6,040 nt of DNA. Origin: Chthoniobacterales bacterium. Lineage in GTDB: Bacteria > Verrucomicrobiota > Verrucomicrobiia > Chthoniobacterales > UBA10450. The notes under the pieces are model-generated. The model did no database searches and was not told the DNA's origin. It saw only the letters and a list, made by a program, of their open reading frames with translations. The stretch covers positions 1 through 6,040 of the forward strand of contig JACCZO010000302.1 of NCBI GenBank assembly GCA_013695925.1. Direction: 5' to 3'. A program made the position numbers and the translations under genes. Positions 1 through 5,221 of this stretch are shown here, piece after piece; position 1 is the first letter of the stretch, and every line of letters starts with the position of its first letter.

Positions 1-1
1 A

Positions 2-286
2 GCCGATGGCACGATGGGTTCGGCGAAGGAAGCGGCGGACAAAATCCAGGTGGCGGTGGCGGACGCCCAGAAAACCATCCAATCCGCCAGCCGGATCCTG
101 AACGAGGCCACGAAAGGGGACGGATTGATCCCATTGTTGCTAACAAATCAAGACGTGGCCAACGATCTGCGCGCCCTCATCAGCAATCTGCGTCGGCACG
201 GCGTGCTTTTTTATCGCGACAGAGCCGCCAAAATCGCGCCGCCGCCGGAAAACACGCCCCCGCCACGCCGCCGCTCGAATCGTTAG
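2..286 (+). CDS. MlaD/MCE-family lipid transport protein, C-terminal fragment
   Basis: This is the 3' end of a gene that begins outside the window. The frame is open from base 2, so the ATG at 14 is probably internal rather than a start. The visible 94 residues begin with an Ala/Gln/Lys-rich amphipathic helix (VADAQKTIQSASRILN) that could form a coiled coil. A short conserved-looking block follows (GLIPLLLTNQDVANDLRAL, then LRRHGVLFYRD), and the end is a Pro/Arg-rich tail of about 20 residues. A helical region followed by a 'G-hydrophobic-LL...DLRAL..NLRRHGVLFYRD' block is what I recall at the C terminus of MlaD-like MCE proteins in Verrucomicrobia. Such proteins are the periplasmic substrate-binding part of an ABC system that moves phospholipids between inner and outer membranes. 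The diagnostic MCE domain lies upstream and cannot be seen, so the family call rests on the tail alone. The stop is TAG at 284-286. Confidence 0.6.
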   Translation, partial: ADGTMGSAKEAADKIQVAVADAQKTIQSASRILNEATKGDGLIPLLLTNQDVANDLRALISNLRRHGVLFYRDRAAKIAPPPENTPPPRRRSNR

Positions 287-291
287 CCCGC

Positions 292-511
292 ATGACACCC
301 CGCCTCACCGTCAATCCCCTCCGGGTGGTCTTGGTCACGTTTTGCGGCGGTGGCTCGCTGATCTCGGTCGAAGCGCAGGGGAACGCCATTCCCGGCCTGG
401 CGAGTCGTGACGGTCGTCGTCTCGAGCGCGCTCCAGACCGGCGGCGGCCGGCTCATTTTCGCGGACCTGAAGGAAAACTCCCGCGTCCGTGCCGCGCTCA
501 AGGTTTTATAA
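292..511 (+). pseudogene. Probable frameshifted small gene, possibly a STAS-domain relic
   Basis: The ATG at 292 lies 5 bases after the preceding stop and opens a plausible N terminus (about 37 residues, including LRVVLVTFCGGGSLISVEA). From roughly 385-407 this frame turns into Arg-rich, shadow-like sequence. The protein-like signal moves to the +1 frame: from about 407 to the TAA at 509-511 it reads VVTVVVSSALQTGGG, then RLIFADLKENSRVRAALKVL, with strongly G/C third positions. A single continuous gene would need one frameshift. The C-terminal part resembles the last strand and helix of STAS domains (GGRL-hydrophobic-A-L...VR..L), and the N-terminal part could be the first strand. The central STAS core, with its usual D-S-S-G segment, is absent, which suggests an internal deletion as well. 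MlaB, a STAS protein, partners MlaD-type systems, so the position would make sense. The identity is inference; sequencing error or chance are alternatives. Confidence 0.35.
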
Positions 512-1465
512 CCCGACCGCGCCGCGCACCCGCGCCATGACCACGCCCGCGATCGCGTTCGCCTTCGCCGCGCCCTTCGCCAGGACCTCGTCGATATAAT
601 CGGGCTGGGCCAGAATCTCCTCCCGGCGTCGGCGCATCGGGCCGAAGAAATCCCACAGCTTTCCGAAGAGCTGCTTCTTGTAGTCGCCGTAGCCCGTCCC
701 GCCCTGCGCAAAGGCTGCCCGCAGCGCGGCCGCTTCCTCCGGGGTTGAGACTAACGAATATAGCTCCACGATCGGTGTCGCGGCCGGGTCCTTCGGCGCT
801 TCGACCGGCGTCGAATCGGTCACGATGCTCATGACCCGTTTCCGCATCTCCTTTTCCTCCGCGAAAATGTCGATCGTATTCCCGTAGCTCTTGCTCATCT
901 TCTGGCCGTCGAGGCCGGGCACCGTCTGCGTCTGCGCGTGGATGCGCGGCTCGGGCAGCTTCAGGATATCGCCATAAACCTCGTTGATCTTGATCGCGAG
1001 ATCGCGCGTCACTTCGACATGCTGTTTCTGGTCGCGCCCGACCGGCACCACGTCGCTGTCGTAAATAAGGATGTCCGCTGCCATCAGGATCGGGTAAGAA
1101 AAGAGCCCGACCGAGGCCGGCAGCCCGCGCGCGACCTTGTCCTTGTAGGAATGCATCCTCTCCAGCAGCCCCATCGGCGCCACCGTGCTCAGGATCCAGG
1201 CCAGCTCCGTCACCTGCGGCACATCCGATTGGAGAAAGAGCGCCGCCTTTGCCGGATCGAGCCCGCAGGCGAGGAAGTCGAGCGCCACCCGCCGGCTATT
1301 TTCCCGCAGGGCGAGCGGATCACGCAGACTCGTCAGGGCATGATAGTTGGCAATGAAATAAAGCGCCTCACCCTCCGCCTGGAGTGCAATCGCGGGCCGC
1401 ATCATGCCAAAATAATTCCCGATGTGGAGAACGCCGCTCGGTTGGATGCCGGAAAGGATGCGCAT
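506..1465 (-). CDS. trpS: Tryptophanyl-tRNA synthetase
   Basis: This cytoplasmic class I aminoacyl-tRNA synthetase charges tRNA-Trp with tryptophan using ATP. From the ATG at 1465 it gives 319 residues, close to the usual 325-350 for the compact bacterial form. The start MRILSGIQPSGVLHIGNYFG is typical of TrpS and holds the HIGH-type signature as HIGN (residues 14-17). The family segment DQKQHVEVTRDLA is at 145-157 and the KMSKS loop, GQKMSKSYGN, is at 187-196. The tail is the expected helical, basic region (KKQLFGKLWDFF onward). A longer frame starting at TTG 1507 adds 14 residues with no family counterpart and begins inside a repeat element, so the ATG at 1465 is preferred. The ribosome-binding site is weak: a GGAAAG lies about 14 bases upstream. 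The stop at 506-508 abuts the stop of the convergent frame. No key residue appears to be missing. Confidence 0.96.
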   Translation of the reverse strand: MRILSGIQPSGVLHIGNYFGMMRPAIALQAEGEALYFIANYHALTSLRDPLALRENSRRVALDFLACGLDPAKAALFLQSDVPQVTELAWILSTVAPMGLLERMHSYKDKVARGLPASVGLFSYPILMAADILIYDSDVVPVGRDQKQHVEVTRDLAIKINEVYGDILKLPEPRIHAQTQTVPGLDGQKMSKSYGNTIDIFAEEKEMRKRVMSIVTDSTPVEAPKDPAATPIVELYSLVSTPEEAAALRAAFAQGGTGYGDYKKQLFGKLWDFFGPMRRRREEILAQPDYIDEVLAKGAAKANAIAGVVMARVRGAVGL

Positions 1466-1505
1466 GAGAAGAGGCCCGACTTTCCACGCTTGGGCGGCAA
1501 GGTTC

Positions 1506-1650
1506 AACCGCAGAGAACGCAGAGGGCGCAGAGGGGGAAGGAATTAAGGTCTTCCTCCGCGATCTCCGGGGGGACGGCTTTGTCAGTCGTCTGTGCCGGG
1601 TTGCAAACCCGGCCTCCGATCTCTGCGTCCTCTGCGTCCTCTGTGGTAAA
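1506..1650. repeat. CGCAGAG-type palindromic repeat element, copy 1
   Basis: The left arm (1506-1533) starts AACCGCAGAG and continues as a 9-base tandem motif, CGCAGAGAA / CGCAGAGGG / CGCAGAG. The right arm (1621-1650) is its inverted counterpart: two CTCTGCGTC units, then CTCTGTGGTAAA. The two arms enclose about 87 bases that hold a separate perfect hairpin. Read in reverse, the element yields low-complexity peptide such as TTEDAEDAE and LCALCVLCG, so the open frame over it (1504-1737, minus) is a repeat artefact. A related element lies at 4128-4202, and the similarity continues past the arm into a GGGAAGGA segment. The element fills most of the gap between trpS and the hydrolase gene. I recall similar CAGAGGACGCAGAG repeats scattered in many Verrucomicrobia and related genomes. 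No transposase is present, so if it moves it does so with help in trans. Confidence 0.8.
1595..1613. repeat. Perfect GC-rich hairpin nested inside repeat copy 1
   Basis: GCCGGGTT (1595-1602) and AACCCGGC (1606-1613) are exact inverted repeats around the 3-base centre GCA. No T-tract follows on either strand, so it is not a canonical intrinsic terminator. It may be an independent small palindrome that inserted between the arms of the larger element, or simply part of its core. Confidence 0.7.
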
Positions 1651-1673
1651 TCCGCAAGTGCCGCGGCGACGCA

Positions 1674-1687
1674 GCCGCTGTAGCGGC
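1674..1687. other. Small GC hairpin downstream of the hydrolase gene
   Basis: GCCGCT (1674-1679) and AGCGGC (1682-1687) pair around a 2-base GT centre, about 75 bases past the hydrolase stop on the minus strand. Read in that direction no U-run follows, so a Rho-independent terminator is not supported. The rest of 1651-1761 shows no gene and no other clear signal. Confidence 0.35.
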
Positions 1688-1761
1688 GTTATTCTGGTGC
1701 TCTCGCTGGCGCTTCCCGCGTCTCGCCTGACGAGCATAAGATTCAGGCGCCGTTCATTGTC

Positions 1762-2622
1762 TCAGCGCCCGCCGCCATTCAGCTTGGAGGCGAGGAAGGC
1801 GAGCGCGTCGCTTTTGATTGCCGGCCAGTTGGCAAAGGAATGGGAATTGCCCGCGATGGTCATCGCCTCGTAGTTCCGCACGCCGCTGGCATTGAGCCGG
1901 GCGACCATGTCGTCGAGCTGCACCTCCGGCATTATGTCGTCGGCCGAATCCACCAGGAAAAGCGGCGGAACCGAGCGTCGCACGACCCAGGCCGGCGACG
2001 CCGCCCGCAACCCGGCGGTGTCGGTCGAGGGGACGCCGACGTAGTTCGTGACTATCTCGATGAAAACCGGAAGCCAGGGATCGGGGCTAAAATCGGAGAA
2101 ATCATAGGCGCCGGAAATCGCGACGGCGACATCGAGGCGATCCTGTCCCGGTCTTCCCGTGACCGAATTCCAGACGGCGTGGGTGGCGCCGGACGATCCG
2201 CCGACCGCGCCTACCTTGCCTGTGGTGCGGCTATCGTCCCGTGCCGCCTGCACCGCGAGCGCGACGTCGTCATATTGCTCGGGGAATTGGCCTGTTGACC
2301 GTTGCCCCGGGATACTCCCAGGTGGCGCCAGCCGAAAGTTGATCGAAAAGGCGATGTAACCGGCGGCCGCCAAATCCTGCGCACACGTCGTCGGGCCCTT
2401 CTCGGATGCATCGCCGCCGAGGAAAAGTCCTCCATGAATGACGAGCACAGCCGGCCACGGCCCGCGCCCGGGCGGCGTGTAAACGATCCAGGTCAAGGGC
2501 GTGCCGTCGCTCGCGGTGGCATAGACTTCGCCAGGCGTCGGCCTGCTTTCGGCTTGCGGTGCCGCGAACGCAGAAGCGACGCCGGTGATGAACAGGGAGA
2601 ACAGCAGAAGTGGCTGTCTCAT
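1762..2622 (-). CDS. Secreted alpha/beta hydrolase (esterase/lipase-like)
   Basis: This 286-residue protein is predicted to be exported. Residues 1-21 form a signal peptide: a short basic start, the hydrophobic core LLLFSLFITGVASAF, and an A-A-P cleavage-type end. The rest fits the alpha/beta hydrolase fold of the HSL/BD-FAE carboxylesterase type. An oxyanion-hole motif HGGLFLGG sits at 63-70. The nucleophile elbow GGSSG at 141-145 puts the catalytic Ser at 143. An acid segment LVDSADDIMP at 223-232 makes Asp228 the likely acid, and GNSHSF at 258-263 supplies His261. All three catalytic residues are in the right order and spacing. The oxyanion motif has Leu where HSL-type enzymes usually have a third Gly (HGGG). 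The substrate cannot be predicted; short-chain esters or esterified polysaccharides are typical for the family. The ATG at 2622 is supported by the signal peptide, although no strong Shine-Dalgarno precedes it. It is divergent from mpl. Confidence 0.85.
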   Translation of the reverse strand: MRQPLLLFSLFITGVASAFAAPQAESRPTPGEVYATASDGTPLTWIVYTPPGRGPWPAVLVIHGGLFLGGDASEKGPTTCAQDLAAAGYIAFSINFRLAPPGSIPGQRSTGQFPEQYDDVALAVQAARDDSRTTGKVGAVGGSSGATHAVWNSVTGRPGQDRLDVAVAISGAYDFSDFSPDPWLPVFIEIVTNYVGVPSTDTAGLRAASPAWVVRRSVPPLFLVDSADDIMPEVQLDDMVARLNASGVRNYEAMTIAGNSHSFANWPAIKSDALAFLASKLNGGGR

Positions 2623-2677
2623 TATTCTATCTATCCGCCGCAGGCTGCCGCGCTACCGTCAAGTTCGTGACTTTTCT

Positions 2678-2706
2678 CTTACACCGTGGGCTTCCGGCAC
2701 TGGCAA
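2678..2706 (-). promoter_or_regulatory. Candidate sigma-70-type promoter for the hydrolase gene
   Basis: On the minus strand, TTGCCA (2701-2706; five of six consensus bases) is followed after exactly 17 bases by TGTAAG (2678-2683; four of six). Transcription would start near 2671 and give a leader of about 50 bases. I found no comparably good match facing mpl in the same 113-bp divergent spacer. This is a consensus match by eye only. Confidence 0.3.
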
Positions 2707-2735
2707 AGTCGTTAGCGTCGGCTTAGAGATGCGCG

Positions 2736-4127
2736 ATGAAGTCGGCACCGCAACGTTTCCATTTCCTCGGCATCTGTGGAACGGCGATGGGTGGCGTGGC
2801 CGTGGCCTTGCACGATCGTGGCTGCGTCGTCACCGGCTCGGACGAGAAGGTTTACCCGCCGATGTCCGACTTCCTTCGGACCCGAGGTATCCCGCTAACC
2901 GAACCCTATGGGGCGGAAAACATCCCGGACGACGCCGAGGTGGTGGTGATCGGGAACGCGATCAAGCGCGGCAACCCGGAAGTGGAAGCAGTCCTGAACC
3001 GGAAACTTTATTACCTCTCACTCCCGGAAGTGCTGAAGGAGTTTTTCCTGCGCGGCCGGCATAACCTGGTCGTGACCGGGACGCATGGGAAGACGACGAG
3101 CAGCGCGCTTCTCACCTGGATGCTGACGGTCGGTGAACTGGAGCCGGGCTATGTCGTGGGCGGGCTGCCGCGCAATCTCGGGCAGGGCGCGCTCTTCAAC
3201 GACTCAAAGTATTTCGTGATCGAGGGCGACGAATACGACACCGCATTTTTCGACAAGCGCTCGAAGTTCATCCACTACCTGCCGGAACTGCTCCTGATCA
3301 ATAATATCGAGTTCGATCACGCGGATATTTTTGCCGATCTCGACGCGGTCAAGCTGAGCTTCCGCCGGCTGGTCAACATTGTGCCGCAAAACGGGATGAT
3401 CCTGCTCAACGGCGACGACCAGAACTGTGTCGAAGTCGCGCAGGATTGCCTCGCGCCGATTGTGGAAGTCGGCTTCTCGGAGAATTGTGGGGAACGAATT
3501 CGCGACGTCAGCTACTCGCCGACCGGTTCTCGCTTTTCGTTAGGGGAAACGAGCTTCGAATCGCCGCTCATCGGTGAATTTAATGTGCGGAATGCGGCCA
3601 TGGCCGCCGTCGCGGCGCGGTTTTATGGGCTCACGCCCGAGGTCATCCAGACTGCGCTCACCAGTTTCGAAGGAATCGCGCGGCGGCAGGAAGTGCGGGG
3701 AAGCGCGCGCGGGGTGACGGTGATCGACGACTTTGGGCATCACCCGACTGCGATTCGGGAAACGTTAGGCGCGTTGCGCCATCGTTACCCGGGACACCGG
3801 CTCTGGGCGATTTTCGAGCCGCGCTCCAACACGACGCGGCGCGCCGTTTTCCAGCAGCAATTGCCGGAAGCGCTGCAATTGGCTGACGGCGTTTTCATCG
3901 CGCAGATCGCGGCCCTCGAGCAGATCCCGGCCCAGGAGCGGTTGGACCCCGAAGCAGTCGTGGCGGCGATTGCCGAGGCCGGACGGATGGCTTTTTATGA
4001 ACGTGATGCGACTGCGATCCTCGATCGCCTCGTGCCCCTGCTTCAGCCTAACGACGTCGTCACCATCTTCAGCAACGGCGGCTTCGATGGGATCCACGGG
4101 AAATTGCTGGAACGCCTTGCGGAATGA
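2736..4127 (+). CDS. mpl: UDP-N-acetylmuramate:L-Ala-gamma-D-Glu-meso-Dap ligase
   Basis: Mpl is a cytoplasmic ATP-dependent ligase. It attaches the recycled tripeptide L-Ala-gamma-D-Glu-meso-diaminopimelate to UDP-MurNAc, returning cell-wall peptides to synthesis in one step and bypassing MurC, MurD and MurE. At 463 residues it matches the family length (E. coli about 457). The N-terminal UDP-sugar-binding domain opens with LGICGTAMGG (11-20). GNAIKRGNPEVE (73-84) and the P-loop GTHGKTT (115-121) follow. The Mpl-specific stretches EGDEYDTAFFDKRSKF (163-178) and NIEFDHADIF (190-199) separate it from MurC. FNVRNAAMA (282-290) marks the end of the central domain, and DDFGHHPTAI (331-340) and EPRSNTTRR (361-369) mark the C-terminal one. 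The start at 2736 fits the family, with only a weak AGAG about 10 bases upstream. No other recycling genes are visible. A repeat element begins right after the stop. Confidence 0.95.
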   Translation: MKSAPQRFHFLGICGTAMGGVAVALHDRGCVVTGSDEKVYPPMSDFLRTRGIPLTEPYGAENIPDDAEVVVIGNAIKRGNPEVEAVLNRKLYYLSLPEVLKEFFLRGRHNLVVTGTHGKTTSSALLTWMLTVGELEPGYVVGGLPRNLGQGALFNDSKYFVIEGDEYDTAFFDKRSKFIHYLPELLLINNIEFDHADIFADLDAVKLSFRRLVNIVPQNGMILLNGDDQNCVEVAQDCLAPIVEVGFSENCGERIRDVSYSPTGSRFSLGETSFESPLIGEFNVRNAAMAAVAARFYGLTPEVIQTALTSFEGIARRQEVRGSARGVTVIDDFGHHPTAIRETLGALRHRYPGHRLWAIFEPRSNTTRRAVFQQQLPEALQLADGVFIAQIAALEQIPAQERLDPEAVVAAIAEAGRMAFYERDATAILDRLVPLLQPNDVVTIFSNGGFDGIHGKLLERLAE

Positions 4128-4202
4128 TTAACCGCAAAGGGCGCAGAGAGCGCAGAGGCTGGGAAGGATTTTACACTACTTCTCTGCGTTCTCCGCGGTT
4201 AA
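4128..4202. repeat. CGCAGAG-type palindromic repeat element, copy 2
   Basis: This compact 75-bp relative of the 1506-1650 element begins on the base after the mpl stop. Its outermost 8 bases are exact inverted repeats, TTAACCGC (4128-4135) and GCGGTTAA (4195-4202). Inside, CGCAGAG occurs at 4142-4148 and 4151-4157, nine bases apart, and its complement CTCTGCG is at 4182-4188. The core GGGAAGGATTTT is shared in part with copy 1 (GGGAAGGAATT). A transcript from mpl could fold this into a long imperfect hairpin, so it may act as a terminator or mRNA end-stabiliser between the convergent genes. Confidence 0.75.
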
Positions 4203-4217
4203 AGTTCCCGGCGCCGC

Positions 4218-4343
4218 TCAGGAAGTGTGATCGAGCACGATCCGCCAGCCTTCAGACAGCTTGGACGGAAAGGCTTTTCGCCCGGATGGCAAACCCGCCG
4301 CCACGCTTATTCCTCCCGCCTTCGGCCTGAGCGGCGTAGACAA
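4218..4343 (-). pseudogene. C-terminal remnant, possibly of a SnoaL/DUF4440-like protein
   Basis: An open minus-strand frame of 41 codons has no start codon of its own and follows a TGA at 4344-4346. Its last 13 residues, LSEGWRIVLDHTS, end at a TGA at 4218-4220. They resemble the closing strand of SnoaL/DUF4440 (NTF2-like) proteins, where a Trp-Arg-Ile-hydrophobic..Asp-His-Thr/Ser ending is common. The upstream part (for example SVAAGLPSGRKAFPS) is not recognisable. It lies between repeat copy 2 and the anchor-protein gene, in a place where gene decay or a repeat-mediated deletion is plausible. The match is short and made from memory, so chance is a real alternative. The rest of 4203-4355 shows no other gene. 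Confidence 0.3.
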
Positions 4344-4355
4344 TCATACCTGGAC

Positions 4356-5159
4356 TCACAAAATCCGCCAGTCGTGCCAGACGCCGAGGGAGCAGAGCCG
4401 CACGTAAATGTCGGAAAACGCGACCCAGAACAAGCTCATCCAGGCCCAGAGCCCGTGCCGGCGATTGAAACAGCCGACACAGGCATAAGCGCCGTAACAG
4501 GCGGGCGATTTTGAGAACTGATCGAGAAATCCGCCGACCAAATGCCGCAACGAATGACAGCCAAATGTGTAACCGCCGAGCAGAACCACGTTCACCGCCA
4601 GCACGAGTGTGCCGACGCCCAGTCCGAACGACGTTGTCCCGGTCGCCGGATCTACGAACCACATCGCCTTCCAGACATCACTCGCGAGGACGAGGATGAA
4701 GAGCAGGGCGAGGTAGAGAAAATAGCGATGCACGTTCTGCATGATGAGCGGGAAGGAGCGCTCGCCGAGGTAGGTTTTGCGCGGTTCGCCTACAGTGCAG
4801 GCGGGCGGATCGGCCCAAAAAGATTTGTAGTAAGCGCCGCGGTAGTAGTAACAGGTGAGCCGGAACCCGCCCGGCGCCCAGAGCACGAGCAGCGCGGGCG
4901 AAAAGATCAGCCAGGCTGGCCACCAGCCCGGTTTCGGTCCCAACCAACTGTGTGGCGAGGCGCCATAAATCTCCGGCGAATAGAAGGGCGACAGGTATGG
5001 TCCGAAATAATAATTCTGCCCCTGGAAAGCGGCCCAGGTCGAATAGACGACGAAGGCGCCGAGCCCGAGAAAGATCACGAGCGGCTGCGCCCACCACGAA
5101 TCCGGCCGCATCGTTTGCCCGAAGGAGCGCCGCGGCAGCGTGGCTTCCGCCGATGTCAT
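4356..5159 (-). CDS. Succinate dehydrogenase membrane-anchor-like protein (diheme type)
   Basis: This is a 267-residue integral membrane protein. About five hydrophobic segments are visible: 26-44, 83-95, 146-165, 179-200 and 237-255. Its layout matches, from memory, the single large anchor subunit of actinobacterial Sdh1-type succinate dehydrogenase (Rv0249c-like, about 270 residues). Shared-looking blocks are FVVYSTWAAFQGQNYYFGPY (36-55), LSPFYSPEI (56-64), RLTCYYYRGAYYKSFW (100-115), PLIMQNVHRYFLYLAL (137-152) and CHSLRHLVGG (201-210). Histidines 144, 202, 206 and 235 lie at helix ends and could ligate two b hemes. Such a subunit would anchor the flavoprotein and iron-sulfur subunits and pass electrons to quinone. 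Neither sdhA nor sdhB is in the window. The ATG at 5159 is chosen because a GAGGA precedes it by 10 bases. An in-frame ATG at 5195 adds 12 residues but lacks a Shine-Dalgarno. The frame stays open to 5648, but that extension is a shadow of the antiporter gene. Confidence 0.75.
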   Translation of the reverse strand: MTSAEATLPRRSFGQTMRPDSWWAQPLVIFLGLGAFVVYSTWAAFQGQNYYFGPYLSPFYSPEIYGASPHSWLGPKPGWWPAWLIFSPALLVLWAPGGFRLTCYYYRGAYYKSFWADPPACTVGEPRKTYLGERSFPLIMQNVHRYFLYLALLFILVLASDVWKAMWFVDPATGTTSFGLGVGTLVLAVNVVLLGGYTFGCHSLRHLVGGFLDQFSKSPACYGAYACVGCFNRRHGLWAWMSLFWVAFSDIYVRLCSLGVWHDWRIL

Positions 5160-5169
5160 TTCAAGAAAA

Positions 5170-5174
5170 TCCTC
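5170..5174 (-). promoter_or_regulatory. Ribosome-binding site deciding the anchor-gene start
   Basis: On the minus strand GAGGA lies 10 bases before the ATG at 5159. The alternative in-frame ATG at 5195 is preceded by GC-rich sequence with no purine-rich Shine-Dalgarno, so this site favours the shorter protein. Confidence 0.55.
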
Positions 5175-5185
5175 ACTAAAGATTG

Positions 5186-5213
5186 TTGATAACATCGGCC
5201 GCGCGCTTGACAA
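5186..5213 (-). promoter_or_regulatory. Candidate promoter for the anchor-protein gene
   Basis: On the minus strand TTGTCA (5208-5213) and TATCAA (5186-5191) are separated by 16 bases. Transcription would begin near 5180 and give a leader of about 20 bases that contains the GAGGA site. The alternative ATG at 5195 would fall inside this promoter, which agrees with the choice of the start at 5159. The match is partial and made by eye. Read-through from the antiporter gene 62 bases upstream is also possible. Confidence 0.3.
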
Positions 5214-5221
5214 GAAAAACG

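Noticed and set aside
1466..1507. TTG start for trpS at 1507
   Set aside because: It adds 14 residues absent from the family and starts in the repeat element. The ATG at 1465 opens directly into the conserved MRILSGIQPSG.
1506..1650. CRISPR array suggested by short repeated units
   Set aside because: The units are 9 bases in direct tandem with no 30-40-base spacers, the arms are inverted, and no cas genes are present.
1504..1737. 77-residue minus-strand open frame between trpS and the hydrolase gene
   Set aside because: It is the translation of repeat copy 1 and its hairpins. Peptides such as TTEDAEDAE and LCALCVLCG come directly from the 9-base units, and it has no ribosome-binding site or protein-like features.
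938..1873. Long plus-strand open frame of 311 codons
   Set aside because: It lies antisense to trpS and crosses the repeat element into the hydrolase gene. The composition is Arg/His/Gln-rich, typical of a high-GC shadow frame, while trpS on the other strand has clear motifs.
4252..4662. 136-residue minus-strand frame overlapping the anchor gene
   Set aside because: It is Arg-rich and a shadow of the anchor gene, which has coherent membrane segments and conserved His residues in its own frame.
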